Part shown: piece by piece, positions 7,253 to 15,595 of the stretch
How positions within the stretch are numbered: the stretch's first letter is position 1
Layout: every line of letters begins with the position of its first letter
DNA from: DATGZX01 sp035296965
GTDB taxonomy: Bacteria > Planctomycetota > Planctomycetia > Gemmatales > Gemmataceae
NCBI GenBank assembly: GCA_035296965.1
Contig: DATGZX010000275.1
Span: forward strand, 1-36,072
Direction: 5' to 3'
DNA: 36,072 nt
Translations under genes and position numbers: made by a program
Notes under the pieces: model-generated
Databases searched by the model: none
What the model was told of the DNA's origin: nothing
Seen by the model: only the letters and a program-made list of their open reading frames with translations

Positions 7253-8377
7253 ATGGTACGATTGGCTCTCGTTTGTTCGCTCGTGTTGTATAGCGCGGAA
7301 TGCAACGCGTTCGGTCAGAGCGGCACGGACACTCAGAAACCCCGGCCGATCGACGCGGAGTACCGCAAGTTCGACGAACTGGCTTCGTTTCTACGCGCCC
7401 GCAACACGAAGCAATTCGCCATCGCATCTCCGAAGGGCATTGACGAAGGAAGTTTTGTCTTGCTCGGCGGCATTGAGCAATGGGTCACCGTCCGCGGCCA
7501 GGATCGCGACAACACCGTCCTCCTGTTCCTGCACGGCGGCCCCGGTGACGTGACTAACCCGTGGGCATTCGCCCTGTTCGCCCCCTGGGAGAAACACTTT
7601 ACGGTAGTGCAGTGGGACCAGCGGGGTGCCGGCCGGACGTTGCGAAAGTCCGGCCCGAAAGTCGCGCCGACCATCACGGTGGATCGCATCGTGCAGGACG
7701 GCATCGAACTCGCGGAGCATCTGCGCAAACGCCTCGGGAAAGACAAGATTGTCGTCGTGGGTCACTCTTTCGGGTCGATCATCGGGGTCCTCATGGCTCG
7801 GGCTCGGCCGGACCTCTTCCTCGCCTACGTGGGCACCGGCCAGGTCGCGGACGAACCGCGCAACTACGGCGTTGCCTACAACGCCCTACTGAACAAAGCG
7901 CGGGCTGTCGGGGATCCAGCAGCCGTCGATGAATTGACCCGCGTGGGGCCGCCGCCTTACAAGTCCGGCGAGGGATTTGGCGTCCAGCGCAAGTGGTCGA
8001 ACGCCTTCGAGGGTGCGGACCAGTTTTTGTCCGGGACAATCGGTCTCACGTTGGTCGCGCCCGGCAATTCCGTGCAAGACCTCAACGACTCCGTCGACGG
8101 CCAGATGTTAAGCGGCGAGCGTCTCGTCCCGCAGACGAAGTTGATGGGACCGAAGGAACTGGGTCTTGAGTTTGCCATTCCCGTGTATTTCTTCCAGGGC
8201 GCCGAAGACTTCACGACCCCCACTGAACTCGCCCGGCAATACCTGGAATCCATCAAGGCACCCCGCAAGGCATTCGTGGCCATCGAAGGCGGCGGGCACT
8301 TCTCGGTGTTCATGAAATCCGATCAGTTTCTGAAGGAACTCGTCAGCCGTGTCGGCCGGCCGACCGTAAAACCATGA
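7253..8377 (+). CDS. Secreted alpha/beta hydrolase, peptidase S33 (prolyl aminopeptidase-like)
   Basis: 374 residues; the ATG at 7253 follows GAGGG. The N-terminus is hydrophobic (MVRLALVCSLVLYSAECNAF), suggesting export. HGGPG at ~94-98 forms the oxyanion region, WDQRGAGRT at ~121-129 is typical of the proline iminopeptidase group, and GHSFGS gives nucleophile Ser172. Asp319 (QGAEDF) and His349 (GGGHFS) complete the triad. The family hydrolyses N-terminal proline peptides or related amides/esters; the exact substrate cannot be told. It stands alone on the plus strand, and a palindromic repeat starts at the base after its stop codon. Confidence 0.85.
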   Translation: MVRLALVCSLVLYSAECNAFGQSGTDTQKPRPIDAEYRKFDELASFLRARNTKQFAIASPKGIDEGSFVLLGGIEQWVTVRGQDRDNTVLLFLHGGPGDVTNPWAFALFAPWEKHFTVVQWDQRGAGRTLRKSGPKVAPTITVDRIVQDGIELAEHLRKRLGKDKIVVVGHSFGSIIGVLMARARPDLFLAYVGTGQVADEPRNYGVAYNALLNKARAVGDPAAVDELTRVGPPPYKSGEGFGVQRKWSNAFEGADQFLSGTIGLTLVAPGNSVQDLNDSVDGQMLSGERLVPQTKLMGPKELGLEFAIPVYFFQGAEDFTTPTELARQYLESIKAPRKAFVAIEGGGHFSVFMKSDQFLKELVSRVGRPTVKP

Positions 8378-8564
8378 GCGCCGGGTGCCATGCTTACGGG
8401 CCACGGTGAAGCGATAGAATGCTCACGCCCTGGAAGGCCCGTAAGCATGTCGTCACCCCAACGGGGGAGGTCATGTCGCCGGCTGCTCGGCATGTTTTCG
8501 CGGCCTCCTGGTTAGGATTTTCATCGATAGCCCCTGAATGGCCGCGAAAACATGGCACCCGGTG
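8378..8564. repeat. Nested inverted repeat (REPIN-like)
   Basis: The outer arms CGCCGGGTGCCATG (8379-8392) and CATGGCACCCGGTG (8551-8564) differ by one base. Inside are two further stems: CATGCTTACGGGCC / GGCCCGTAAGCATG (8389-8402/8436-8449) and CATGTTTTCGCGGCC / GGCCGCGAAAACATG (8491-8505/8540-8554). The element could fold into a three-way cruciform. The same architecture with other sequence occurs at 22489-22760. It begins immediately after a stop codon (8377). Confidence 0.8.
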
Positions 8565-8608
8565 AAGTATCAGAAGTCTCGTCTGAGCCATCCCTTCCGC
8601 GATCTTTC

Positions 8609-9247
8609 CTATTCCAACTTCCAGGCAGCCCCATATAGGGCGAAGCGGTTGCGCAGCACTGCATGGAGATCGTCGAACGTAATGCAATTGATCGGATGGG
8701 AATCGATCAGAACCTTTTCAGTCCGCCACTTGAGGCGGTTGCGCTTGGCATCGTCCAGGCCGCTGCTCCTTCCGATGATCAGCAAGCCGCTGAACTTGAC
8801 ATGGCCGTAGCCAAAGGTCTTGGCGAACCCCTTGGCCCCTTTAAAATCGTCGAGGTTATAGAACCAATCCACGATCTGGCTGAAGCCGTGATCGAATCGC
8901 GAACTCCATTCGGGGTTGGAGCGGCGTCCCGCCTTCTTGAATATGCTGTCTCGACTCCCGTCTTCAAATTCCACTACGCAGAATTCACCAGCTTCTTTGC
9001 TCCCCAGAAGCAGATCCGCGGAGAAATCGCCGAAGAAGGGGTACTCGAAAGCTAACTCGGTAGCCGGTCCAATATTCGGCGAAAAGGTGCCGATATAGGC
9101 ACACAGATGCTTTTTCTTCTTGAAGAACGGCAGAATGTCCTTCTGCTCAGATAATTCCGCGCCGGATTTGAGCAAAGCGTGAAACGACTCGAGTTCCTCG
9201 ACGAACTCGGCAGGATTGAAAGTGATTGATTCAAGGTTCTTGGGCAC
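8609..9247 (-). CDS. Shedu-like (DUF4263) nuclease-domain protein
   Basis: 212 residues starting at a GTG (9247-9245) that shares one base with the TAG of the RelE-like gene upstream (TAGTG), so translation is probably coupled. The core reads FSADLLLG (Asp78), then VVEFEDGSRDSIF (Glu93, Glu95), Gln124 in FSQIVDWF, LLIIGR and CITFDDL. These are the block order of Shedu/DUF4263 proteins, a PD-(D/E)xK-type nuclease fold used in phage defence. The usual ExK lysine is not evident: E-F-E-D stands in its place, a variant I believe occurs in one branch of the family. No separate sensor domain is present. Confidence 0.7.
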   Translation of the reverse strand: MPKNLESITFNPAEFVEELESFHALLKSGAELSEQKDILPFFKKKKHLCAYIGTFSPNIGPATELAFEYPFFGDFSADLLLGSKEAGEFCVVEFEDGSRDSIFKKAGRRSNPEWSSRFDHGFSQIVDWFYNLDDFKGAKGFAKTFGYGHVKFSGLLIIGRSSGLDDAKRNRLKWRTEKVLIDSHPINCITFDDLHAVLRNRFALYGAAWKLE

Positions 9248-9534
9248 TAATCGATCTCGGGGACGTGGCCGGAGGTGTAGATGGCCGCCTTCTTGGCAAC
9301 ATCCAGGATTGTCACCGTGTCGCCGTCAAATCTGAAGAATATTCGAATGTCGGAACTCGTCTTCAGGACGTAAACATCCGGAACTTCCTCAAGACTGTGC
9401 GAGCGCCTGCGGACATATTCATCGCCGTCCCAATTCTGCAGATGGTCGAACCAGGCGCGTACCCTGCGAACTTCCTCGGCGTTCATGGTTCGCAGAGCAA
9501 TGTCTACTGGCGGGGTCGTGGCAATTGTTTTCAT
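9247..9534 (-). CDS. RelE/ParE-like small protein
   Basis: 95 residues from the ATG at 9534 (the frame is open upstream into a repeat but that part is not protein-like). The C-terminal half has the RelE/HigB toxin-type pattern: VYVLKTSSDIRIFFRFD followed by ILDVAKKA. The N-terminal half is helical (MNAEEVRRVRAWFDHL). No antitoxin of known type is adjacent; the gene directly downstream, overlapping by one base, encodes the Shedu-like protein. The pair could be a toxin-like regulator with an effector, or a defence module in which the RelE-fold protein has another role. Confidence 0.6.
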   Translation of the reverse strand: MKTIATTPPVDIALRTMNAEEVRRVRAWFDHLQNWDGDEYVRRRSHSLEEVPDVYVLKTSSDIRIFFRFDGDTVTILDVAKKAAIYTSGHVPEID

Positions 9535-9624
9535 GCTCAAAACCAGTCTCGGGCTCAGAAGATCAATTTCCAGCCGCGAATGATTGTAATCTACCAAGAC
9601 GCGCTGGCGTAGACGAATCGATTC

Positions 9625-9763
9625 CTCGTTCCCAGGCTCTGCCTGGTAACGCACTGCCCGCGAGGCTCAGCCTCGAATTGGTGAAGCCAGAGCGGCCGGA
9701 AGGGTACTCAGAGCAGGCAGAGCCTGCGGGGCAGCGCGTTCCAAGGCAGAGCCTTGGAACGAG
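9625..9763. repeat. Imperfect inverted repeat (CTCGTTCC...GGAACGAG)
   Basis: The left arm around CCAGGCTCTGCCTGG (9632-9646) and the right arm around CCAAGGCAGAGCCTTGG (9741-9757) are each palindromic and also inverted copies of one another, bounded by CTCGTT and AACGAG. This is REPIN-type architecture. It occupies the space just downstream of the HNH toxin gene where an immunity gene would be expected. Confidence 0.75.
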
Positions 9764-9804
9764 AAACGGTGTCAGAATGCCAGCCCCCTTTTTCAAACCC
9801 AGCA

Positions 9805-11247
9805 TCACATCAGCGGCACAAACGCCTGCACGTCCGTGTGCTGGATTTTGTGGAGAGCCGCGGGAATGTATTGTATGACGTCTCCGCCGGCGTGATGGGG
9901 TTTCAATCCCTTCCCGCCAAATCCATCTGGCTGCTCTCGAAGCCACTTGCTGGCAATCTGCCCGCGCTTACGCCAGCAGTATTTCTCGCCGGGCACGCCT
10001 AAATTCTCTTTTTTGATGATTGCTCGGTGGATCTTTCTGAAATCGGCGGTCCGGTACGCCCTCCCACCTTTCACGCCGGGCACATGGAACTCGGCTCTCA
10101 TCCATTTGTCAAAAACGATCCTGCCCAGGATGAACGGAACGGGTTCGCCCTGGGTGATGTGCTGGATTTCGGGCCGGTTATCGAGCCATCCCGAATTGCC
10201 GCGTTCTCCCAACCAGCTACCGTTCTGCTTGCTGGGACCGTGCCAGCCCTTGGGCGGCGTCCATCTTGGTTCATGGGACGGGTCGGTCGTAGGACAGGCA
10301 GCCTTGCCTGTCCCGTTGTCGCAATGGACAGGCAGGCTGCCTGTCCTACGACCATTGGCGGAAGGCGCTCGAGCTTTCAGGGCTTGCCGACGCCGCCGCT
10401 TGGGAGAAACCGGAGCTTTCTTGGGCTTGCGAATCCTCCCCCTCTTGGCCCAATGGGCGATCTTGCGCCCCAGGGATGCGATTTCATCCACGCTCGCTTT
10501 TCCCAGCTTGGCGAGCACCCTGGTCGTGTTGCCGGCCCCTTTGAGCAGGCTGGCATACTTCAAGGCCACACGCGTCGTCAGCCGGCCTTTCTCCCGCTCG
10601 CTGAGACGGTCGCAGTGCGCCGGAAGCACGATCTGAGAGAGATCGCCATTGAACTTTTGCAGCGCCGCGCAGTCATGATCCTTCAGGAGTTCGCGAAGCT
10701 TCTTCGCTAACTGCTCGATGTTGGCGCCAAGTCGTTGAGGATGCGCGCCCTGAAGCGGTAAGTCGATGAACGCATTCAGACGGCCTCTGGTGAAATCGCA
10801 CAAGCCGACCAGACATCCCGTCAGAAAGCCCGCTTCGCCAAGGGGCCGCTCGGCTGCCGGCGGGCACGTCGTGCATGTATCCAGCTCACCGCCTTCCTGC
10901 TCCAGCCTCTCCGTCATGGCGCATGCTTTACCCGCCGCCAACGCGGGGCTGGGGATCGTCCACTCCGTTGCGGGATCGACACCGAGCCGCTCCCCAAATG
11001 TCGATACCCAGAGCCAGTCGAAGATGCCCTTGGGGGGGAAAGTTCGTTCGGGCGGGTGTGGATCACCGTCCCCAATGGGGGCGGCATTCGCGGCTGGTGG
11101 TTGCCCCGGGTTGGCCAGTTGCCAAAGCTGTTCCTGGGCAAGCAGCTCTTTCCATGCCTGGGCGGCTGCCACGTAACGGGCAGCACGTACGCGAAATTTC
11201 TTGAGGGTGCGAGCCTTGTCGGCGCGGCCGGTGAAGTGCGCGTCCAT
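9805..11247 (-). CDS. Putative HNH/ENDO VII-type nuclease toxin with unknown N-terminal region
   Basis: 480 residues from the ATG at 11247, with AAGGA 9 nt upstream. The first ~16 residues (MDAHFTGRADKARTLKKFR) resemble the start of the portal fusion (MDANANGREDKLLSLKEIR). Residues ~20-290 are not recognised; they include a cysteine cluster (DTCTTC). A basic, repeat-coded linker lies around 298-322. The C-terminal ~110 residues end with KPHHAGGDVIQYIPAALHK and His470, the pattern of HNH/ENDO VII toxin domains (HH...Q.VP..LH...H). No small immunity gene follows directly: a palindromic repeat and then the RelE-like/Shedu-like pair do. Function as a DNase toxin is inferred from the motif. Confidence 0.65.
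   Translation of the reverse strand: MDAHFTGRADKARTLKKFRVRAARYVAAAQAWKELLAQEQLWQLANPGQPPAANAAPIGDGDPHPPERTFPPKGIFDWLWVSTFGERLGVDPATEWTIPSPALAAGKACAMTERLEQEGGELDTCTTCPPAAERPLGEAGFLTGCLVGLCDFTRGRLNAFIDLPLQGAHPQRLGANIEQLAKKLRELLKDHDCAALQKFNGDLSQIVLPAHCDRLSEREKGRLTTRVALKYASLLKGAGNTTRVLAKLGKASVDEIASLGRKIAHWAKRGRIRKPKKAPVSPKRRRRQALKARAPSANGRRTGSLPVHCDNGTGKAACPTTDPSHEPRWTPPKGWHGPSKQNGSWLGERGNSGWLDNRPEIQHITQGEPVPFILGRIVFDKWMRAEFHVPGVKGGRAYRTADFRKIHRAIIKKENLGVPGEKYCWRKRGQIASKWLREQPDGFGGKGLKPHHAGGDVIQYIPAALHKIQHTDVQAFVPLM
10285..10353. repeat. Palindromic repeat inside the HNH toxin coding region
   Basis: GGTCGTAGGACAGGCAG (10285-10301) is a perfect inverted copy of 10337-10353, with a further GGCTGCCTGTCC-type stem inside. 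The reading frame stays open through it and gives GRRTGSLPVHCDNGTGKAAC in the protein. This type of CAGGCTGCCTGTCC palindrome is a recurrent intergenic repeat in planctomycetes (recalled), so this looks like an in-frame insertion between domains. Confidence 0.75.
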
Positions 11248-11411
11248 GCGAGTGCATCCTTGACTGCGTCGTCTTGACCAACAGTTGCATTGCACGCTAG
11301 CGGCGCAGTCTTTCGCAAGATGCGTAGGCCGAATGGCCGTGAAAAAGTAGAGCCGCTAGATAGGATTCACGCCTGCAATGGGATAAACGGGAGGCTTCTG
11401 GAGGCTGGTTC
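11242..11411 (-). promoter_or_regulatory. Leader shared with the portal-fusion gene (copy 2)
   Basis: About 170 bp upstream of the HNH toxin start matches 5637-5803, upstream of the portal fusion, up to and slightly past the start codon. The coding regions then diverge after some 16 similar residues. It probably carries promoter and ribosome binding site. Confidence 0.65.
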
Positions 11412-11470
11412 AAGTGCAGATAGGCGTGTGAAGTCGCGCCGGGTGCCAAAAACAGTCAGCTTGCCAGAAT

Positions 11471-11533
11471 GAACAGGAGTAAACAGAGGAAACAGAGGGT
11501 GAAACTCTCCGTTTCCTCTGTTCTCTCCTGTTC
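11471..11533. repeat. Inverted repeat GAACAGGAG...CTCCTGTTC
   Basis: The 23-bp arms 11471-11493 and 11511-11533 match with two mismatches (GAACAGGAGTAAACAGAGGA on the left). They leave a short loop of 17 bp. It sits 50 bp before glgX and may act as a bidirectional terminator-like hairpin or be a small mobile repeat. Confidence 0.7.
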
Positions 11534-11582
11534 AACGTTTGCTGCTCGACAAGAGCCCGCTTCGTCCTTAAGCTAACTTCCC

Positions 11583-13661
11583 ATGCAAACTTTGCGCACT
11601 GCACGCGGGCGCTCGCTGCCCATCGGCGCGACCGCTCTCCTCGATGGGGTGAATTTCGTCGCTTTGAGCCGGCATGGCTCGGCAGTGACGCTGGTGCTGT
11701 TCCCAATCGACAGCGACCAGCCTCTGGCCGAGGTTCCGCTCGACCCCTGGATCAACCGAACCGGCAATCATTGGCATATCCTCGTCGCGGGGCTGCCGCC
11801 CATCTTTCGCTACGGTTGGCGCGTGGCGGGGCCGAAAGGGCCGGAGCATCGCTTCGATCCTTCCATCGTCCTGCTCGATCCGGCGACGACGGCGGTTTCC
11901 GACCGGGCGGTCTGGGGGTGCACTGCGGCACCCAAGGGGAGGCAGCCGGCGCGGCGGAGCCTGTTTATTCGCAGGGCGTTCGATTGGCGCGAAGACGTAC
12001 CGCCGCGCATCCCTGTAGAGGATTCGATCATCTATGAGCTGCACGTGCGCGGCTTCACGTGCCATACTACGTCCGGAGTGGCCCATCCCGGCACTTTCGC
12101 GGGGCTCGCGGAGAAGATTCCCTATCTGCAGTGGCTAGGGATTACGGCCGTGGAATTGCTGCCCATTCATGATTTCGATGAATGCGACTGCGCGTTCCTC
12201 AACCCACAAACGCAGGAGCCGCTGCGTAATTTCTGGGGATACAACAGTATTGCTTTTGCGGCTCCCAAGGCCGCCTATGCCAGCGTGGGCCGGGAATACG
12301 GCCAGGTCACCGAATTTCGCGAGATGGTCCGTGCCTTTCACCAGGCCGGGATTGAAGTGTTTCTCGACGTCGTCTTCAACCATACGGGCGAGGGGGACGA
12401 TCGCGGACCGACTTACTCGTTTCGAGGTCTGGACAATTCCCTTTACTACATGCTGGGACCGGATGGAAAGTACCTAAATTTCTCCGGTTGCGGGAACACG
12501 GTCAATTGCAACAATGCCATCGTCCGCAACCTCATCATGGACTGTTTGCGTTTCTGGGTGGGCGACATGCACGTCGACGGACTGCGCTTCGATCTCGCCT
12601 CCGTCCTGGGTCGGGATCACCTGGGCAACGTGCTGGTGGAACCACCGGTAGTCGAATCGATTGCCGAAGACGGCGTCCTTGCCGACACGAAGCTGATCGC
12701 CGAGCCGTGGGACGCGGCCGGCTTGTATCAAGTAGGCAATTTCCCTTACGGACGGCGCTGGTCTGAATGGAATGGCCGCTATCGGGACTGTGTTCGCCGC
12801 TTCTGGCGCGGAGATCCCGATCTTGAGAGCGAGCTGGCAACGCGGGTCTGCGGCAGCGCGGACTTCTACCAACCTTCTGGGCGGAGTCCGTATCACTCGA
12901 TCAATTTTGTCACCTGTCACGACGGCTTCACCCTATGGGATCTTGTCTCCTACAACGGCAAACACAATGACGCCAATGGTGAGGACAACCGCGACGGCAT
13001 GAATGAGAACTTCAGCTGGAACTGCGGTGTCGAAGGGCCCACTGAAGATCCCGAGCTACTGGGCCTGCGCCGGCGCCAGGCGAAGAACTTTATAGCGACG
13101 TTGCTCCTCTCCCAGGGCGTGCCAATGCTCGTGGCCGGCGACGAATTCTTGCGGACGCAGGGTGGCAATAACAATGCCTGGTGCCAGGACAATGAAGTCA
13201 GCTGGGTAGATTGGGGCCTTGCAGCCAAGAATGCTGATTTCTTGCGTTTTGTACGCGAGATGATCGCCTTGCGCAGACGCCATCCCGCCCTGAGACGGCG
13301 CGATTTCTTCTCCGGTTCCGGTCCAAACGGCGATCGCGAGCCCGACATCATCTGGCACGGCCTCGAGCCCGGCCAACCGGCGTTCTTCCCCGGAAGTCGC
13401 TCTTTGACATTTTCGCTGGACGGCAGTCAGACCAGCAGGGAGCCCGATCGAGACTTCCATGTCATGTGCAACGCAGGGCAGCAGCCGCTGGCATTCCGAA
13501 TCCCGGCGTCCCCTACCGGCCGCGGCTGGCGAAGAACGGTGGACACGGCCCTGGCGACACCGCTGGACATTGTGGAAACCGATGACGGACCACGCGTGCC
13601 GTTCAGCAGTACTTACCTGGCTGCGCCCTTTGCCCTGGTCATTTTAATTTCGGAAGGCTGA
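11583..13661 (+). CDS. glgX: Glycogen debranching enzyme GlgX
   Basis: 692 residues, normal length. It hydrolyses alpha-1,6 branches of limit dextrins during glycogen breakdown in the cytoplasm. The N-terminal ~150 residues form the CBM48-like domain (FRYGWRVAGPKGPEHRFDPS). The GH13 barrel follows with DVVFNHTGEG, nucleophile Asp337 in DGLRFDLASV, acid/base Glu374 in LIAEPWDAAG, and Asp447 in CHDGFTLWDLVSYNGKHN. The C-terminal beta domain ends ~690. The ATG at 11583 lacks a strong ribosome binding site, though the match with family starts is good. No other glycogen gene is adjacent. Confidence 0.93.
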   Translation: MQTLRTARGRSLPIGATALLDGVNFVALSRHGSAVTLVLFPIDSDQPLAEVPLDPWINRTGNHWHILVAGLPPIFRYGWRVAGPKGPEHRFDPSIVLLDPATTAVSDRAVWGCTAAPKGRQPARRSLFIRRAFDWREDVPPRIPVEDSIIYELHVRGFTCHTTSGVAHPGTFAGLAEKIPYLQWLGITAVELLPIHDFDECDCAFLNPQTQEPLRNFWGYNSIAFAAPKAAYASVGREYGQVTEFREMVRAFHQAGIEVFLDVVFNHTGEGDDRGPTYSFRGLDNSLYYMLGPDGKYLNFSGCGNTVNCNNAIVRNLIMDCLRFWVGDMHVDGLRFDLASVLGRDHLGNVLVEPPVVESIAEDGVLADTKLIAEPWDAAGLYQVGNFPYGRRWSEWNGRYRDCVRRFWRGDPDLESELATRVCGSADFYQPSGRSPYHSINFVTCHDGFTLWDLVSYNGKHNDANGEDNRDGMNENFSWNCGVEGPTEDPELLGLRRRQAKNFIATLLLSQGVPMLVAGDEFLRTQGGNNNAWCQDNEVSWVDWGLAAKNADFLRFVREMIALRRRHPALRRRDFFSGSGPNGDREPDIIWHGLEPGQPAFFPGSRSLTFSLDGSQTSREPDRDFHVMCNAGQQPLAFRIPASPTGRGWRRTVDTALATPLDIVETDDGPRVPFSSTYLAAPFALVILISEG

Positions 13662-13776
13662 GCCGTCAGAATAGATTAGCCGAATCATGCGGCGCCAATC
13701 TGGGGACACCCTGGCGCTGGATAGCATTCTTGGAGGATTATTCGCCCTGAACACTCACCCGAAAACGGAGGCAGCG

Positions 13777-14103
13777 ATGGCGGACGAGCCGATGCTGGTG
13801 CACAACGTCTATTTCTCGCTCAAAGATAACTCTGCAGAAGCCAAGAAGAAGATGGTGGATGCTTGCAAGAAATTCCTCACCAAGCATCCCGGCGAAGTCT
13901 TCTTCGCTACCGGCACGCTCGCGGAAGAATTGCATCGGCCGGTGAACGATCGAGATTTTGAAATCGGGCTGCACGTTGTCTTCAAGAACAAGGCAGCCCA
14001 CGACGAATACCAGGATTCCGCGAGGCATAAGCAGTTCATTGAGGAAAACCGGGATAACTGGAAGAAGGTGCGGGTCTTCGACTCCGTTGTGGACAAGCAG
14101 TAG
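13777..14103 (+). CDS. Dabb-family (stress-responsive A/B barrel) protein
   Basis: 108 residues from the ATG at 13777, preceded by GGAGG at 5 nt; an upstream in-frame ATG (13687) lacks this. The pattern VHNVYFSLKD near the start, a helix of charged residues, then FEIGLHVVFKNKAAHDEYQD and HKQFIEENRDNW fit the ferredoxin-like alpha/beta barrel Dabb domain. These proteins form dimers; biochemical roles vary and none can be assigned here. It stands 115 bp after glgX on the same strand. Confidence 0.85.
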   Translation: MADEPMLVHNVYFSLKDNSAEAKKKMVDACKKFLTKHPGEVFFATGTLAEELHRPVNDRDFEIGLHVVFKNKAAHDEYQDSARHKQFIEENRDNWKKVRVFDSVVDKQ

Positions 14104-14492
14104 GTCCGCGCGCGAACTTTGAGAATTCCTCCTGGGGGGGCTGCGGGGACACGGCCGCCCCGTCGATGGGCTGACGCCCTTCGTGTTCGATCACATTTAT
14201 GGCGCGTTCCCAGGCTTGGTAGTCGCCGTGGACGCCAAAGCGGCGGTCACGCGCTCAGCTGCGCGTTATCTGGAGGCCATTGACTCCTGAAAGCTGAGCC
14301 GCAGCCACCGCCCGGCCCTCAATAGTATACGAGAGTCTAGTATTTACGGCGCTCGCACAGCCCTTTCCTCCCCACTCTCTTCACTTTTTCTCCTAAATCC
14401 GACCCACCCACCGGCGAATAACTAGGCAGGAGGGGACTCAACCCCGCGAATCTTGTTGCCACATCGGCCATTTTTGCTGGAAAGGGGACATC
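14104..14492 (+). other. Intergenic region with a possible gene remnant
   Basis: Between 14164 and 14290 the plus strand reads DGLTPFVFDHIYGAFPGLVV, continues with a charged helix-like stretch and stops after YLEAIDS. It looks like the C-terminal end of a lost gene with no visible start, but the family is uncertain. The rest is non-coding leader sequence ending in AAAGGGGACATC before the next ATG. Confidence 0.3.
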
Positions 14493-15308
14493 ATGTTTAG
14501 GAAGCTAGGAATTGCAGCTTTGGCAGTCGTGGCGGGTTTGTTCATTCTGAACTCAACCCACCTCGGCAGCTACGCCAGGACGGCTTGGCAGAAAGTGCGG
14601 GTCAGCGCCAAGAGGCAAGTACCGCTCGAATTTCAACTGGAAACGATTCGCAACGAATCAGCGCAGCTCATTCCGGACATGCGGAAGAACTTGAGCCTGA
14701 TCGCCTCGGAAACCGTGGCCGTTGGGAACCTCAAGGAAGAAATCGGGCTGATCCAGGTTAGCCTGGAAAAGCAGAAGGGCGATCTCCGCGCCATGAAGGA
14801 CGAAATCAAGTCCGGCGACCAAAAAGTCGCTTTCAATGGCCGGCTCTACAGCAGGGAGCGGATCAATGACCTGGTTGCCCGGAAGCTGTCCGCGGCCAAG
14901 CGTTGCCAGGACGAACTTGACGCCAAGAAGTCATTGCTCGAGGCCAAGGAGAAGTCACTTGACGCCGCCCGCGAGCAGCTCATGAGCATCAAGACACAAA
15001 AGGATCAGCTGGAAGCCCAGATCGCTCAGATCGAGGCAGAACTCAAGACTCTGCGCCTGGCGCAGACGAAGAGCAACTTCCACCTTGACGACTCCCGGCT
15101 CTCCAGGATCAAGGCATCCCTGGCGGAAGTGCGGAACGAAATGAAGGTCCAACAGACCGAGGCCGAACTCCTTGGCCAATGGAACGATGAGACGATCATC
15201 GGCGAGAAGAAGGCCAAGACTGCCGCCCAGGTGAGCAAGGAAGTCGATGACTTCCTCGGCGGCAGCAGCGAGGAAGGCGTGGTTGTTTCGAAGATGCCCA
15301 AAGAGTAG
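14493..15308 (+). CDS. Membrane-anchored coiled-coil protein
   Basis: 271 residues; the ATG at 14493 follows AAAGGGG. One N-terminal hydrophobic segment (residues ~5-21, LGIAALAVVAGLFILNS) is either an uncleaved signal anchor or a signal peptide. Nearly all the rest is heptad-rich (NLKEEIGLIQVSLEKQKGDL; AREQLMSIKTQKDQLEAQIA), predicting a long coiled coil outside the cytoplasm. No enzyme motif. It is followed at 288 bp by the FHA gene; its role is unknown, perhaps structural or as a partner of the kinase block. Confidence 0.75.
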   Translation: MFRKLGIAALAVVAGLFILNSTHLGSYARTAWQKVRVSAKRQVPLEFQLETIRNESAQLIPDMRKNLSLIASETVAVGNLKEEIGLIQVSLEKQKGDLRAMKDEIKSGDQKVAFNGRLYSRERINDLVARKLSAAKRCQDELDAKKSLLEAKEKSLDAAREQLMSIKTQKDQLEAQIAQIEAELKTLRLAQTKSNFHLDDSRLSRIKASLAEVRNEMKVQQTEAELLGQWNDETIIGEKKAKTAAQVSKEVDDFLGGSSEEGVVVSKMPKE

Positions 15309-15595
15309 CGCGCAGTTGTTGAGGGCTTCGACGACAGGGTTCCGCAAGCACGGGCCCGCCGAAATGTGGCAGCAAATAGCCTGAACCTGCCGCCCTAGCC
15401 CAACAACAACGAAACAAATACCTGGGGGTGATCGGTATCCTCTTCGGAGGAAAACAAAGGCCACTCGTTGTGGCCGACGGGAGCTGCAAACCGAGCACCT
15501 TCGGGTCTTTTGATTATAATTGAAAGAAGCGAGCGGCGTGGGGAAAATCCCAACCGCTCGTTGCTCCACCCCCGGCCATTCACGAAACGAAGATT

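Noticed and set aside
1..11415. A resident prophage
   Set aside because: Apart from the portal and its fragments there is no terminase, head protease, major capsid, tail, integrase or lysis gene, and no attachment sites could be recognised.
15496..15530. TATAAT-like sequence before the FHA gene as promoter
   Set aside because: No -35 element stands at a suitable distance, and such motifs occur by chance in an AT-rich patch.
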